Below the pieces are notes generated by a model. It did not search any database, was not told where the DNA came from, and worked only from the letters and a program-made list of their open reading frames with translations. This document shows, one piece after another, positions 8,769-19,000 of a DNA stretch of 64,000 nt. This DNA comes from Dyadobacter diqingensis. Its GTDB lineage: Bacteria > Bacteroidota > Bacteroidia > Cytophagales > Spirosomataceae. The stretch is taken from positions 62,428 through 126,427 of the forward strand of contig NZ_JAMXKF010000012.1 of the NCBI RefSeq assembly GCF_024220585.1, read 5' to 3'. Positions within the stretch are counted from its first letter, which is position 1; each line of letters opens with the position of its first letter. The position numbers and the translations under genes were made by a program.

Positions 8769-9470
8769 TCAGCACCCCTGCCCGTAATAGGCATCCTTCC
8801 CGTGTTTACGGAAAAAGTGTTTATCAATCAGACTTTGTTTGATTCTCGTTACTGCCGGATTTATCTGCAAGGTCAGATATGCCATTTTGGCAATTTCCTC
8901 TAAAACAATCGCATTGTATACGGCCTTGGCAGGATCCTTCCCCCAGGTAAACGGTCCGTGGCAAGCCACCAGCACCATTTCAACTTCCTCCGGACTTAAT
9001 GCTTCTTTCGTAAAAAGATCCAGGATCTGGTTGCCGGTTTCATGTTCATAATCTCCCTGAATCATCTCATCTGTCATTACCTCCGTCACCGGAACCGGTG
9101 ATACCAGGTGGTCTGCATGCGTTGTGCCGAGGTTCGGGATCGCACGGTGAGCCTGTGCCCAGGCAACTGCATAGGTAGAATGTGTATGGCAAACCCCTCC
9201 GATCGATGGAAAATTTTTGTACAGCAATGTATGCGTTTTCGTATCCGATGATGGCCGCATGGAGCCTTCCACCAGCACATTATCCAGGTCGACGATTACA
9301 ATATCTTCCACTTTAAGCCTGTGATAAGGCACTCCGCTGGGTTTGATGGCGATAACGCCGGCAGTACGGTCTATCCCGCTCACATTGCCAAAGGTGACGA
9401 TAGCGAGCTCCTCCCTTGGAATTTCCATGTTGGCCTCATAGACCAGCTCTTTCAAATAAGTATATGACAT
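8769..9470 (-). CDS. araD: L-ribulose-5-phosphate 4-epimerase
   Basis: 233 aa, normal for AraD. A class II aldolase/epimerase: interconverts L-ribulose 5-phosphate and D-xylulose 5-phosphate, the last step of L-arabinose entry into the pentose phosphate pathway; cytoplasmic, zinc enzyme. Seen: TFGNVSG near residue 26, PSG at 44-46, and the metal-binding H95-x-H97 in CHTHSTYAVAW, with further H in GTTHADH. It is the last gene of araB-araA-araD, 33 bp after araA. A convergent inverted repeat follows. Confidence 0.96.
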   Translation of the reverse strand: MSYTYLKELVYEANMEIPREELAIVTFGNVSGIDRTAGVIAIKPSGVPYHRLKVEDIVIVDLDNVLVEGSMRPSSDTKTHTLLYKNFPSIGGVCHTHSTYAVAWAQAHRAIPNLGTTHADHLVSPVPVTEVMTDEMIQGDYEHETGNQILDLFTKEALSPEEVEMVLVACHGPFTWGKDPAKAVYNAIVLEEIAKMAYLTLQINPAVTRIKQSLIDKHFFRKHGKDAYYGQGC

Positions 9471-9503
9471 TTTCTGTTTATTTGCCTTAGTCCGGTATCC
9501 GTT

Positions 9504-10994
9504 TCACTTGTAATACGCTTCACTCCACCGCAATTCATTTTTGAACTGACGGAGTTTTGTATCCTTGTCAATCACCACCAGCTCAACACCCACCATCTCG
9601 GCAAATGCCTCCATATGCTCAGTCGTCAGGTTTTGGCTGTACACCGTATGATGCGCCCCACCGGCATAAATCCAGGCAGCACAGCCCGTTTTCATATCCG
9701 GCGCAGGTTTCCAAAGTGCTCTTGCCACGGGCAGCTTAGGCAACGATTCTTCCACGGAAACGGCTTCCACCTCATTGACAAGAATCCGGAAACGATTGCC
9801 CATGTCAATAAGCGAAACATTGATTGCCGGTCCCGCTGGCGCATTAAACACCAGACGTACAGGATCGTCCTTACCTCCAATACCGAGTGCATGGATTTCA
9901 CAGGAAGGTTTACCCGCTGCAATACTTGGGCAAATTTCCAGCATGTGTGAGCCCAGAACCAGGTTATTGGCCGGGTTAAAATGATAGGTATAGTCTTCCA
10001 TGAAAGAGTTTCCACCTGGCAGTCCGCTGCCCATCACTTTTAGCGCGCGCACCATCGCGGAAGTTTTCCAGTCGCCCTCACCCGCATAACCATAACCCGC
10101 TGCCATAAGGCGCTGCGAGCCGATGCCAGGTAACTGTTTCATACCATACAAATCTTCAAAAGTGTTGGTATAACCTTTAAAACCACCTTCTTCGAGAAAG
10201 TACTTCATGCCCAGCTCAATGCGTGCAGCATCACGTAAGGCCGTATGTTTTTCACCCCCTTTGTGCAGCGATGCTACCAGATTGTAACTGTTTTCGTATT
10301 CTTCCGTAAGCAGATTAACGGCTTCATCCGAAACCTGATTGATAACCGAAACGAGATCGCCAACGGCATAGGTATTTACCGAAAATCCAAAAGCCATTTC
10401 AGCGGCGACCTTATCGCCGTCCGTCACGGCAACCTGGCGCATATTATCGCCGAACCGCGCAAATTTTGCACCTTTCATATCGTGTCTTGCCGCAGCCACC
10501 CTCGACCAGTCCGCGATTGCATCAATCACGTCATTTTGCTGCCAGTGGCCTACCACCACTTTTCTGTTGAGCCGCATCCGCGTCATGATAAAACCAAACT
10601 CACGGTCGCCATGCGCCGACTGGTTCAGGTTCATGAAATCCATGTCGATATCCGCCCACGGAATATCCCTGTTATACTGTGTATGCAGGTGCAGCAATGG
10701 TTTTTGCAGGATCTGCAAACCGCGAATCCACATTTTAGCCGGAGAAAACGTGTGCATCCAGGTAACAATCCCGATACAGTTTTCCGCCACGTTCGCTTCC
10801 TGACAAATCCGGTGTATTTCATCAGATGACTTTACCACCGGCTTAAAAATTACGCGAACCGGTATTTCAGCTTTCTGATCAAAAAACTCGCTGATGATCT
10901 TTGAATGTTCATCGACCTGACGAAGCGTTTCTTCCCCGTATAAATCCTGGCTGCCTGTGACAAACCAAATTTCAAACTGTTTTAAATCCAACAT
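9504..10994 (-). CDS. araA: L-arabinose isomerase
   Basis: 496 aa, the family's usual size (about 500). Converts L-arabinose to L-ribulose in the cytoplasm with Mn2+. Seen: N-terminal WFVTGSQDLYGEE, the substrate/metal region around FMEDYTYHF and LGSHMLEICPSI, and the C-terminal GGAHHTVYS that carries a metal-ligand histidine. It starts 46 bp after araB and is followed by araD. The long opposite-strand frames here are shadows of this gene. Confidence 0.97.
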   Translation of the reverse strand: MLDLKQFEIWFVTGSQDLYGEETLRQVDEHSKIISEFFDQKAEIPVRVIFKPVVKSSDEIHRICQEANVAENCIGIVTWMHTFSPAKMWIRGLQILQKPLLHLHTQYNRDIPWADIDMDFMNLNQSAHGDREFGFIMTRMRLNRKVVVGHWQQNDVIDAIADWSRVAAARHDMKGAKFARFGDNMRQVAVTDGDKVAAEMAFGFSVNTYAVGDLVSVINQVSDEAVNLLTEEYENSYNLVASLHKGGEKHTALRDAARIELGMKYFLEEGGFKGYTNTFEDLYGMKQLPGIGSQRLMAAGYGYAGEGDWKTSAMVRALKVMGSGLPGGNSFMEDYTYHFNPANNLVLGSHMLEICPSIAAGKPSCEIHALGIGGKDDPVRLVFNAPAGPAINVSLIDMGNRFRILVNEVEAVSVEESLPKLPVARALWKPAPDMKTGCAAWIYAGGAHHTVYSQNLTTEHMEAFAEMVGVELVVIDKDTKLRQFKNELRWSEAYYK

Positions 10995-11040
10995 TGATAA
11001 GAAATATATATTTTAATAATCTGGAATGGAAAAGCTCCAT

Positions 11041-12711
11041 TTATGCTGTTTTCAAATCGAGTACCTTTCGGGTTTTGGTTTCATTTTCAATGAATCCGCC
11101 AGCCAAAAGGTATTTTTTATACAACTTCTGATAAACTTCCGCAACCGCTGGTCGTGGGTGATATTCAGCATCAAACCCTGAGCTCATAGCCTGCTGAGCT
11201 TCCGGCAAAGTCGCATGAACACCGGATGCCACGGCAGCAAACATGGCCGCGCCCAAAGCACAGGCCTGATCCGAGGATGCTACCTTGATCGGCATATTCA
11301 GGACATCGGAAAGGGTCTGCATCACAAAAGCAGATTTTTTGGCAACGCCTCCAATGGCAATAACTTCATGGATGGGCACACCTTCGCTACGGAAACGGTC
11401 TACAATATTTTTTGAGCCATAGGCTGTTGCCTCCACCAGCGCCTTGAAAACACGTGTGCTGTCGCTCGCCAGATTCAACCCAAGGATGGCTCCTTTCAGC
11501 GTGTGATTGGCATCAGGCGTACGTCTGCCGTTCAGCCAGTCGATGGCGATGATATCATTTTCAGTAACCGGCAAAAGTGCGGCCTGCTCTGCCAGGTGCG
11601 GAAGCAGTTTGCCGGACAGTTCTTTGGAAGCCTCATCGCCTAAAAGCTGAGCGACCGGGGCAATGATCAGTTTGGAAAACCAGGCATAAATGTCGCCGAA
11701 CGCTGATTGGCCTGCCTCCATCCCCAGCATACCCGGAACAATAGAACCATCCACCTGTCCGCAGATACCATGGATTAATAAGTGGCCGATCTCTTCGTTA
11801 GGCGCCACCAGCATATCACAGGTCGAAGTACCGATTACTTTACACAGCGAATACGGTTCAATCAACGCACCAACTGCGCCCATATGACAATCGAAAGCGC
11901 CCACCCCGATAACCACATCAGCCGGAATTCCTAACTTTTCAGCCCATTGAGTCGAAATCGTGCCCATTGCTTTATCGGAAGTTTCGGTTTGCGAGAATAA
12001 CCGTCCGCGCAATCCGCCCAAAAGCGGATCTAGCGCGACAAAGAAATCCTCAGCGGGAAGTCCGTCAAAATCATTGTGCCATAGTGCCTTATGTCCGGCT
12101 GCGCATCGGGACCTGCGTATCGTTAAAGGATCCGTTTGCCCTGTAAGCTCTGCCGAAATCCAGTCACAATGCTCAACCCAGGAAAACGCTCTTTCCCGTA
12201 CCGCCTCGTCCACGCGAAGCGTTTTCAATATCTTGGCCCAGAACCATTCCGAAGAATATATTCCGCCGACATACTTGGTATAATCGGTTTCCCAGCTGTG
12301 TGCAAGCTCATTAATTTCTTCGGCCTCGGCGTTCGCGGTATGGTCTTTCCAAAGGATAAACATCCCGTTGGGGTTCTCCGAAAATTCCGGCAGCATGGCC
12401 AAAGGCGTTCCCTGCTCATTCACAGCCACCGGCGTTGAACCCGTGGTATCAATGGAAATGCCGGTTATATTTTCCCGAACCTCGGCGCTTACATTTTTCA
12501 GTGCTTCCGTCACCGATGATTCCAGCCCTTCCAGATAGTCAAGCGGATGTTGTCTGAAAAGCGAGATCGAAGGATCACAGTATTTGCCCGCTTTCCAGCG
12601 GGGGTATTCAAAAACTGCGGTCCCGGCAGTTTCACCGGTCTGTGCATTGACGACCAACGCTCTTACGGAATCCGTACCGTAATCAATTCCAATTACATAT
12701 TTATTTTTCAT
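11041..12711 (-). CDS. araB: L-ribulokinase
   Basis: 556 aa, FGGY-family sugar kinase of the AraB type. Phosphorylates L-ribulose with ATP to L-ribulose 5-phosphate. Seen: N-terminal phosphate loop GIDYGTDSVRA, GISIDTTGSTPV, the substrate region WKDHTA, and the C-terminal GGVAKKS and DQACALGAAM motifs. First enzyme gene of the ara operon; 251 bp separate it from the upstream regulator gene, enough for its own promoter and operator. Confidence 0.96.
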   Translation of the reverse strand: MKNKYVIGIDYGTDSVRALVVNAQTGETAGTAVFEYPRWKAGKYCDPSISLFRQHPLDYLEGLESSVTEALKNVSAEVRENITGISIDTTGSTPVAVNEQGTPLAMLPEFSENPNGMFILWKDHTANAEAEEINELAHSWETDYTKYVGGIYSSEWFWAKILKTLRVDEAVRERAFSWVEHCDWISAELTGQTDPLTIRRSRCAAGHKALWHNDFDGLPAEDFFVALDPLLGGLRGRLFSQTETSDKAMGTISTQWAEKLGIPADVVIGVGAFDCHMGAVGALIEPYSLCKVIGTSTCDMLVAPNEEIGHLLIHGICGQVDGSIVPGMLGMEAGQSAFGDIYAWFSKLIIAPVAQLLGDEASKELSGKLLPHLAEQAALLPVTENDIIAIDWLNGRRTPDANHTLKGAILGLNLASDSTRVFKALVEATAYGSKNIVDRFRSEGVPIHEVIAIGGVAKKSAFVMQTLSDVLNMPIKVASSDQACALGAAMFAAVASGVHATLPEAQQAMSSGFDAEYHPRPAVAEVYQKLYKKYLLAGGFIENETKTRKVLDLKTA

Positions 12712-12812
12712 ATCGAGCCACTGACCGCGAAATAAGGTTTATACAAAAACGATACGTTAAAACTTCCTGAGTGCTTTCCGGCAAGAGCCCCAAATTCGAA
12801 ACACCGGCGCAC

Positions 12813-12875
12813 TTTATAAAGCATAAAAGCTTTTATAAATAATCAGTTCGTAAATATAATATATTTTATTTATAG
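12813..12875. promoter_or_regulatory. AT-rich palindromes upstream of araB, candidate AraR operator
   Basis: Two dyads overlap here: TTTATAAAGC (12813-12822) with GCTTTTATAAA (12829-12839, one extra T), and TTATAAATAA (12833-12842) with TTATTTATAG (12866-12875, 9 of 10 paired). They lie 100-165 bp before the araB start and just after araR, where an AraR operator would be expected. The assignment is inference; AT-rich sequence makes chance dyads easy. Confidence 0.3.
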
Positions 12876-12962
12876 TGTATTATTGACACAATTAAAATTA
12901 TTCTTTATCTAAAAAGCTAAAACGGTTTTTCAAACTATTAAAAAATAGCGTTTTCAGCAGAA

Positions 12963-13682
12963 TCAGGATTGGGCCGGTTTCATGGAATCCGGCATAAAAT
13001 TCCAGAAAGCGTGAAATTTCTCTTTGTAACGAACCGTATCAAGCTTGTACAACGTCGCTTTTTTAGTGGTCGAATTACTGTTTTTATGCCCTGTATCAAT
13101 CAGCAAACCGGTAGAAAGCAGTTTACGGCTAAAATTACGTCGGTCGAGCGGTGTGTTGTAAATAGCTTCATACAGTTTCTGTAACTGAGGGATCGAAAAA
13201 TATTCAGGCAAAAGCTCAAAACCAATCGGGTGCAACGCGGCCTTATAACGCAGGTGCTCGATGGCCCGCATAACCATTTGCTCGTGGTCAAAAATAAGCT
13301 GAGGCCGTTTATCCAGACTAATCCAGGAAGCATTGTGACTTCTGACAGCTTCTGCATCGTGCTCTTCAATCTGAATTAAAGCAAAAAACACAACGGAAAC
13401 CGTACGCTCAGCCGGGTCACGGTTCACTTTCCCGAAAACTTCCAGCTGCTCCACATAAATGTCTTTCAGGCCGGTCAGGTCATACAGGATCCTGGAGGCA
13501 CCTGCTTCCAGATCTTCTTCTTCTTTCAAAAAACCGCCCATCAACGACCATTTCCCCAATTCAGGTTCAAAATTCCTTTTGATAAGGAGCAATTTTATAT
13601 CTTTCCCATCAAACCCGAAAATGATGCAGTCAATCGCCAGTAAGATTCTGGACGACAGAGGATAACTATACATATAATTCAA
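12963..13682 (-). CDS. araR: NrtR-family (Nudix-like) transcriptional regulator, probable AraR
   Basis: 239 aa: N-terminal Nudix-like domain (residues ~10-140) plus a C-terminal winged-helix part (~150-230, with NFSRKLLSTG). In the Nudix box G50-x5-E56-x7-R64 is kept, but the catalytic glutamates are replaced (I65, D68, L69), so hydrolysis is probably lost and the domain senses a ligand. Bacteroides AraR, a NrtR-type repressor that responds to L-arabinose, is the best-known relative, and the gene is directly upstream of araBAD on the same strand. The alternative start is M4 at 13673. The target and ligand are inferred from context. Confidence 0.85.
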   Translation of the reverse strand: MNYMYSYPLSSRILLAIDCIIFGFDGKDIKLLLIKRNFEPELGKWSLMGGFLKEEEDLEAGASRILYDLTGLKDIYVEQLEVFGKVNRDPAERTVSVVFFALIQIEEHDAEAVRSHNASWISLDKRPQLIFDHEQMVMRAIEHLRYKAALHPIGFELLPEYFSIPQLQKLYEAIYNTPLDRRNFSRKLLSTGLLIDTGHKNSNSTTKKATLYKLDTVRYKEKFHAFWNFMPDSMKPAQS

Positions 13683-13939
13683 AACTTAAATCCGGACACA
13701 TTATCCGGGCAAATTAAAAAGTAAATACCAGACTTACGAAATTGAACCAAAAAATTAAGCTTTATTAACCGAAAGTTATCCGATGACATAAAAACAAACC
13801 GATTTGTTAATACAAAATTTACCCGGGAGAAGATTATAACATTGATTTTTGCAAAAAATTTTGTCCGCTGACAATTCCTGTTGTTTTAATACCTGAATTT
13901 TAATTATTCTTACCGTCAAATCCTGACGCCTTTTTATTT

Positions 13940-15775
13940 ATGAAATCCATTCGTTTATCTGTTCTGGCCTTATTTTTCACCAGCGCGGTTTTTGCACAGA
14001 GTCCGGTCCGTTATACCACCGCACAGGCGCATTCGCACAATGACTACGAGCAGAACATTCCTTTTTTACGTGCTTATTACCAGCAATTCGGCTCGATTGA
14101 AGCCGATATTTTTTTGAGAAACGACAGTATTTTCGTCGCACATGATCAAAAATATATCACGTTCAAAAATACCCTTGGCAACCTTTATTTAAAGCCACTG
14201 CTCGCACAGGTTGAAAAGAACAACGGACAAATTTATCCGGATAAAAAACTGAATCTGCAATTGCTCATCGATCTAAAAACGCCTGGTAAAGAAACCATTC
14301 CGGTCTTGATCAGGGAGCTGCAACCTTATTTGAAAGTATTCGCACCAACGGGTCCTGTCAGAATTGTTTTGAGCGGCGATGTTCCCACACCGCAGGAATT
14401 CAGCCAGTATCCTGATTATTTGTCGTTCGACGGAAGGCCTGAAATCGATTATTCCAAAACACAGCTTGAAAGGGTTGGCCTGATCAGCCAGTCTTTTGCC
14501 AATTATACCAAATGGAATGGCAAAGGAATACTGGTAAAAAAAGAAAAGGAAGCACTGGAAGCTGTCATCAGGCAGGTACATGACCAGGGTAAAAAAATCC
14601 GTTTCTGGGGAACGCCGGACAACATTAATGCCTGGAAAATGCTGATGAACATGGGCATCGACTATCTGAACACAGATAAAGTGGAAGAGCTTGGCCCCTA
14701 TCTGCGAAACCGTGCCGACGCAGAATATATTTCGCCGACAGTCCAGCCCGTTTATAAACCTACCTATCGCAACAATGATAAACTTTCCAAAGTAAAAAAC
14801 ATCATTTTGCTGATTGGCGACGGCATGGGACTAACCCAGATTTATTCGGGGCTGACTGCAAATCATGGCGAGCTTAATCTTTCACAATTTCTCAACATTG
14901 GATTTTCAAAAACCAGTGCCGCCGACAGTTATATTACCGATTCTGCTGCCGGAGCCACCGCGATGGCTACCGGTAAAAAAGCCAGAAACCGGGCAATTGG
15001 CGTCGATACGAACAATATTCCATTGAAAAACCTGCCCGACATCATCAGACCGCTGGGTATTAAAACAGGATTGATCTCTGCCGGAAGTATTACCGATGCA
15101 ACACCGGCGGCGTTTTATGCGCATCAGCCGGAGAGAAGTCTGGACAGTCTGATCGCTCATGATTATTTGAAATCTTCGGTAGAAATCATGATCGGCGGAG
15201 GAGCTGATATGTTCAACAAGGAAAAGGTTTCCGACTCGCTTCGTGCCAAAGGTTTTCAGGTTTCCAACCACTGGCAGGATCTGGCGTCGTTAAAAGCGCC
15301 CTTTGTATTGCTCGACGATGCCAAAACCGTGTCGATGCTGAAAGGCCGGGGTAATTTCCTGACCGAGGCATTTACCAAAACCCAGCAAACGTTATCTAAA
15401 AACCCAAAAGGATTTTTCATGATGGCGGAGGGCGCACAGATCGACTACGGCGGACACGTCAATAAGGTACCGTATGTGGTGACCGAAATGCTGGATTTTG
15501 ATCAGTTGATCGGGGAAGCACTGCGCTTTGCAGACAGCAACGGGGAAACACTCGTGATTGTAACGGCTGACCACGAAACAGGCGGTTTGACCCTGCTGGA
15601 CGGTGATTTGAAAAAAGGTTATGTGGACGGACATTTCAGCACTAACGACCACACGGCTGTGATGGTGCCGGTTTTCGCCTATGGTCCACACGCATTGGAT
15701 TTCCGGGGCGTTTACGAAAACACCGAAATTTTCAACAAGATTCTTGCCATTTTTAATAAATACAATAAAAAGTAA
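13940..15775 (+). CDS. secreted bifunctional GDPD-like / alkaline phosphatase
   Basis: 611 aa with a signal peptide (cleavage near VFAQ, residue ~20). Residues ~27-260 form a PI-PLC/glycerophosphodiesterase-like TIM barrel (AHSHNDYEQNIPF, then E and D in SIEADIF, H in VAHD). Residues ~285-605 form an alkaline phosphatase: metal site LLIGDGMG, nucleophile S335 in TDSAAGATAMATG, later DGGxxH-like DYGGHVN and TADHETGG. The pair would cleave phosphodiesters and then release inorganic phosphate in the periplasm or outside. It is divergent from araR, followed by a strong terminator, and stands before a SusC/SusD pair. Confidence 0.9.
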   Translation: MKSIRLSVLALFFTSAVFAQSPVRYTTAQAHSHNDYEQNIPFLRAYYQQFGSIEADIFLRNDSIFVAHDQKYITFKNTLGNLYLKPLLAQVEKNNGQIYPDKKLNLQLLIDLKTPGKETIPVLIRELQPYLKVFAPTGPVRIVLSGDVPTPQEFSQYPDYLSFDGRPEIDYSKTQLERVGLISQSFANYTKWNGKGILVKKEKEALEAVIRQVHDQGKKIRFWGTPDNINAWKMLMNMGIDYLNTDKVEELGPYLRNRADAEYISPTVQPVYKPTYRNNDKLSKVKNIILLIGDGMGLTQIYSGLTANHGELNLSQFLNIGFSKTSAADSYITDSAAGATAMATGKKARNRAIGVDTNNIPLKNLPDIIRPLGIKTGLISAGSITDATPAAFYAHQPERSLDSLIAHDYLKSSVEIMIGGGADMFNKEKVSDSLRAKGFQVSNHWQDLASLKAPFVLLDDAKTVSMLKGRGNFLTEAFTKTQQTLSKNPKGFFMMAEGAQIDYGGHVNKVPYVVTEMLDFDQLIGEALRFADSNGETLVIVTADHETGGLTLLDGDLKKGYVDGHFSTNDHTAVMVPVFAYGPHALDFRGVYENTEIFNKILAIFNKYNKK

Positions 15776-15802
15776 TACCCGCCCAAATTTCCAAAATTAC
15801 AG

Positions 15803-15839
15803 AAGAGGATGTTTCGCTGAGAGACATCCTCTTTTGTTT
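15803..15839 (+). terminator. rho-independent terminator
   Basis: AAGAGGATGT (15803-15812) pairs perfectly with ACATCCTCTT (15824-15833), 11-nt loop, followed by TTGTTT. It ends the phosphatase transcript. Confidence 0.8.
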
Positions 15840-15993
15840 ACCACGGAATATCACCAGTTTTAATCTCGTCAAAATATTTACATTATTTCACTATTTATAG
15901 ACTATACATAAAGCTAAAACGATTTATTAATTAAAATTATCTTTCTGTTAAATTTCGGAGGTTTCTTAATAAAATCATAATACGAATAAGCAG

Positions 15994-16022
15994 TTGGGAC
16001 GGGGTTGGTCAAAATACCTTTG
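15994..16022 (+). promoter_or_regulatory. Bacteroidota-type promoter of the susC-like gene
   Basis: TTG at 15994-15996, 18-bp spacer, TACCTTTG at 16015-16022: a full match to the TTG / TAnnTTTG consensus. The start codon at 16052 lies about 20 nt after the expected transcription start. Confidence 0.65.
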
Positions 16023-16051
16023 ATGAAAATTTATTTTATCAATACCAACCT

Positions 16052-19000
16052 ATGTTAACATCATTACGTAACAAGCCAATCCAGTGGGATAAAATGACCC
16101 GGATCGGTTTGATGCATTTATTGTCAACGGCTCTTATAACCGGGGCCGGTTACGCTAACGCTTCGCCTTTTTCTACCAAAAAGGATTTCACGCAAAATTC
16201 ATCAGAGAGTATCCGACAGTCGGTTGACCGCGGACAGGAAATAAGAATACAGGGTAAAGTTGTTGCCTCCGATGGCAGCGGCGCATTACCGGGAGTCAGT
16301 GTCGTTGTTAAAGGAACTGCACAAGGTACTACAACCGACGGCGAGGGGGTTTTCCAGATATCTGTCCCGTCTCCCGAATCTCTGCTGATATTTAGTTTTG
16401 TTGGCTATGAACCGCAGGAAGTAATGGTCGGAAATCGTTCTTCTGTTGACATTACCTTAAAACCGGATACCAAAGCGCTTAATGAAATTGTTGTCGTTGG
16501 CTACGGCACACAGAAAAAAGCAAACCTGACAGGAGCTGTTGATCAGGTGACGAGCAAAGTGCTGGAAAACCGTGCATTGCCCAACCTTTCACAGGGTTTG
16601 CAAGGGGTTATTCCAAACCTTAACCTGACCATGGGTGACGGAAAGCCGACGCAATCTCCGGCATTTAACATCCGCGGTACCACTTCGATCGGACAAGGCG
16701 GAAGTGCTTTGGTACTGATTGATGGCGTGGAAGGCGATCCAAGCCGTATCAACCCAAATGACGTGGCCAGCGTTTCTGTCCTTAAAGATGCGGCCTCGGC
16801 AGCGATTTATGGAGCAAGAGGTGCGTTTGGTGTGGTTTTGATCACGACCAAAACTCCGCAAAAGGATAGAACAACGGTTAATTACTCGTTCAATCACGCG
16901 GTTAAAAGTCCGATTACCGTACCGGATTTCGTGACCGACGGATACACATTTGCCAAAATGTTCAACGAGAGCTGGAGTGCCTGGAATGACTATTCGCAGA
17001 CTCCCCAGAACGTTAATAAAACAGTAAAGTTCTCTCCGGCTTATCTGGCCGAGTTTGAGAAACGTTCGAAAGATCCAAGTCTGCCGAAAACAGATATTGA
17101 CCCGGCAACCGGCGAGTATGTTTATTACGGAAATACCGACTGGTACAGCGAGCTTTACAAGAAAAATACCAGCGCGACCGAACACAATTTATCGGTATCC
17201 GGTGGGACTGATAAGGCTGACTTTCTGGTAACAGGCCGTTATTTCGGTCAGGATGGGCTTTTCAAGTACAACTCCGATGATTACAAAATCATGAGTTTAC
17301 GTGTGAAAGGTTCGGTTCAGCTTTACAAATGGCTTAACGTGGCCAACAACGCCGACTTTTCTTCGATGAAATATCACAATCCGCTGAACGTTGGTGAAGG
17401 TGGCTCGATCTGGAGAAACATTTCGGACGAAGGCCATACCATGGCGCCGATGTTTAACCCGGACGGAACCCTTACCTATTCCGCAGCTTACACGGTTGGT
17501 GATTTCTGGTATGGCAAAAACGGAATTGACATGGATAAGCGTGTTTTCAGAAACACGACCAGTTTTGCCTCCCAGTTTTTCAATGATATATTGAGGATCA
17601 AAGGAAATTTCACGTATCAGAATACGGACAATAACGAATACCGCCGTCGTGTTCCCGTTCCTTACAGCCGCAAACCGGGCGTAATCGAATACGTTGGAAC
17701 CAACTATAATGACCTTCAAAACCTGTTGCGCAATACGCAATACACCGCAACGAATATTTACGCCGAGTTTGAACCAAAAGTGGGTGCGGATCATTACTTC
17801 AAAGTTCTGGCAGGTTTTAACCAGGAACAGTCGAAATACCGCGGTTTGCAGGTTGTTCGTAACGGACTTATTTATGAAGATGCGAGCGACATTAACCTGG
17901 CACTTGGCCAGTCGATCACAACGGGTGGTGGTTACGAAAAATGGGCTATTGCCGGTGGTTTCTATCGTTTGAACTATTCTTACAAAGAAAGATATCTGGT
18001 AGAATTCAATGGCCGGTACGACGGTTCCTCAAAATTCCCGTCCAGCCAGCGTTACGCATTTTTCCCTTCCGTTTCGGCAGGTTGGAGAATCTCCAACGAA
18101 TCGTTCTGGAAAGCTTCTCCTAAGTTGATTTCTGAACTGAAACTTCGCGGATCCTACGGCTCGCTTGGAAACGGGAATATTGCTTCGTACGCATTCCAGG
18201 AGAAATTCGGGATATCGCAATCGGGCAGAATTCTGAACGGCGTTCGCCCTCAGCAGTCAGGGCAGCCAAACGTATTACCAGACGGGCTTACCTGGGAAAC
18301 TTCCAGCACGGCTGATTTCGGTCTGGATTTATCGATGCTTTCCAACCGTTTGACCTTGAACGCAGATGCCTACCAGAGAAAAACAACGGGCATGTTTACG
18401 CAGGGAATGACGCTGCCGGCCGTTTTCGGTACCGATGTACCAAAAGGAAATTATGCCGACCTGACAACACGAGGGTGGGAAGCAGCTATTACCTGGAAAG
18501 ACCAGTTTACAGTAGGCGCCAAACCATTGAACTACTCTGTTCGTTTGACAGTGGCCGATTACACGGCGAAAATTGACAAGTTTAACAACATCGACAGAAA
18601 ACTTACCAATTACTACGCAGGTCAGAAAGTAGGAGAAATCTGGGGTTTTGTTACTGACCGATATTTCACCTCAGCAGACGACATCACAAACTCTCCTAAA
18701 CAGATTTTGTACAAGGCTTCCACAACCGGCAAGCTGCTTCCGGGTGATATCAAATTCCAGGATCTAAACGGCGATGGAGTTATTGACAATGGTGACAACA
18801 CGGTTGACAAGCCGGGCGACCGGAAAGTGATCGGAAACTCGCTGCCACGTTATACTTATGGCGTGACGCTTGCTGCGGACTGGAATAACTTCTTCATCTC
18901 GGCATTTTTCCAGGGTGTTGGCAAGCAGGACTGGTTCCCTGGCTCGGAAGCGGGTAATTTCTGGGGACAGTATAACCGTCCTTATAACAAGATTCCTACC

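Noticed and set aside
10245..10829. 194-codon frame opposite araA
   Set aside because: It lies wholly inside a clear araA on the other strand and has no start context or recognisable motif; a shadow frame.
16589..17185. 198-codon frame opposite the susC-like gene
   Set aside because: Shadow of a well-supported receptor gene; no motif.
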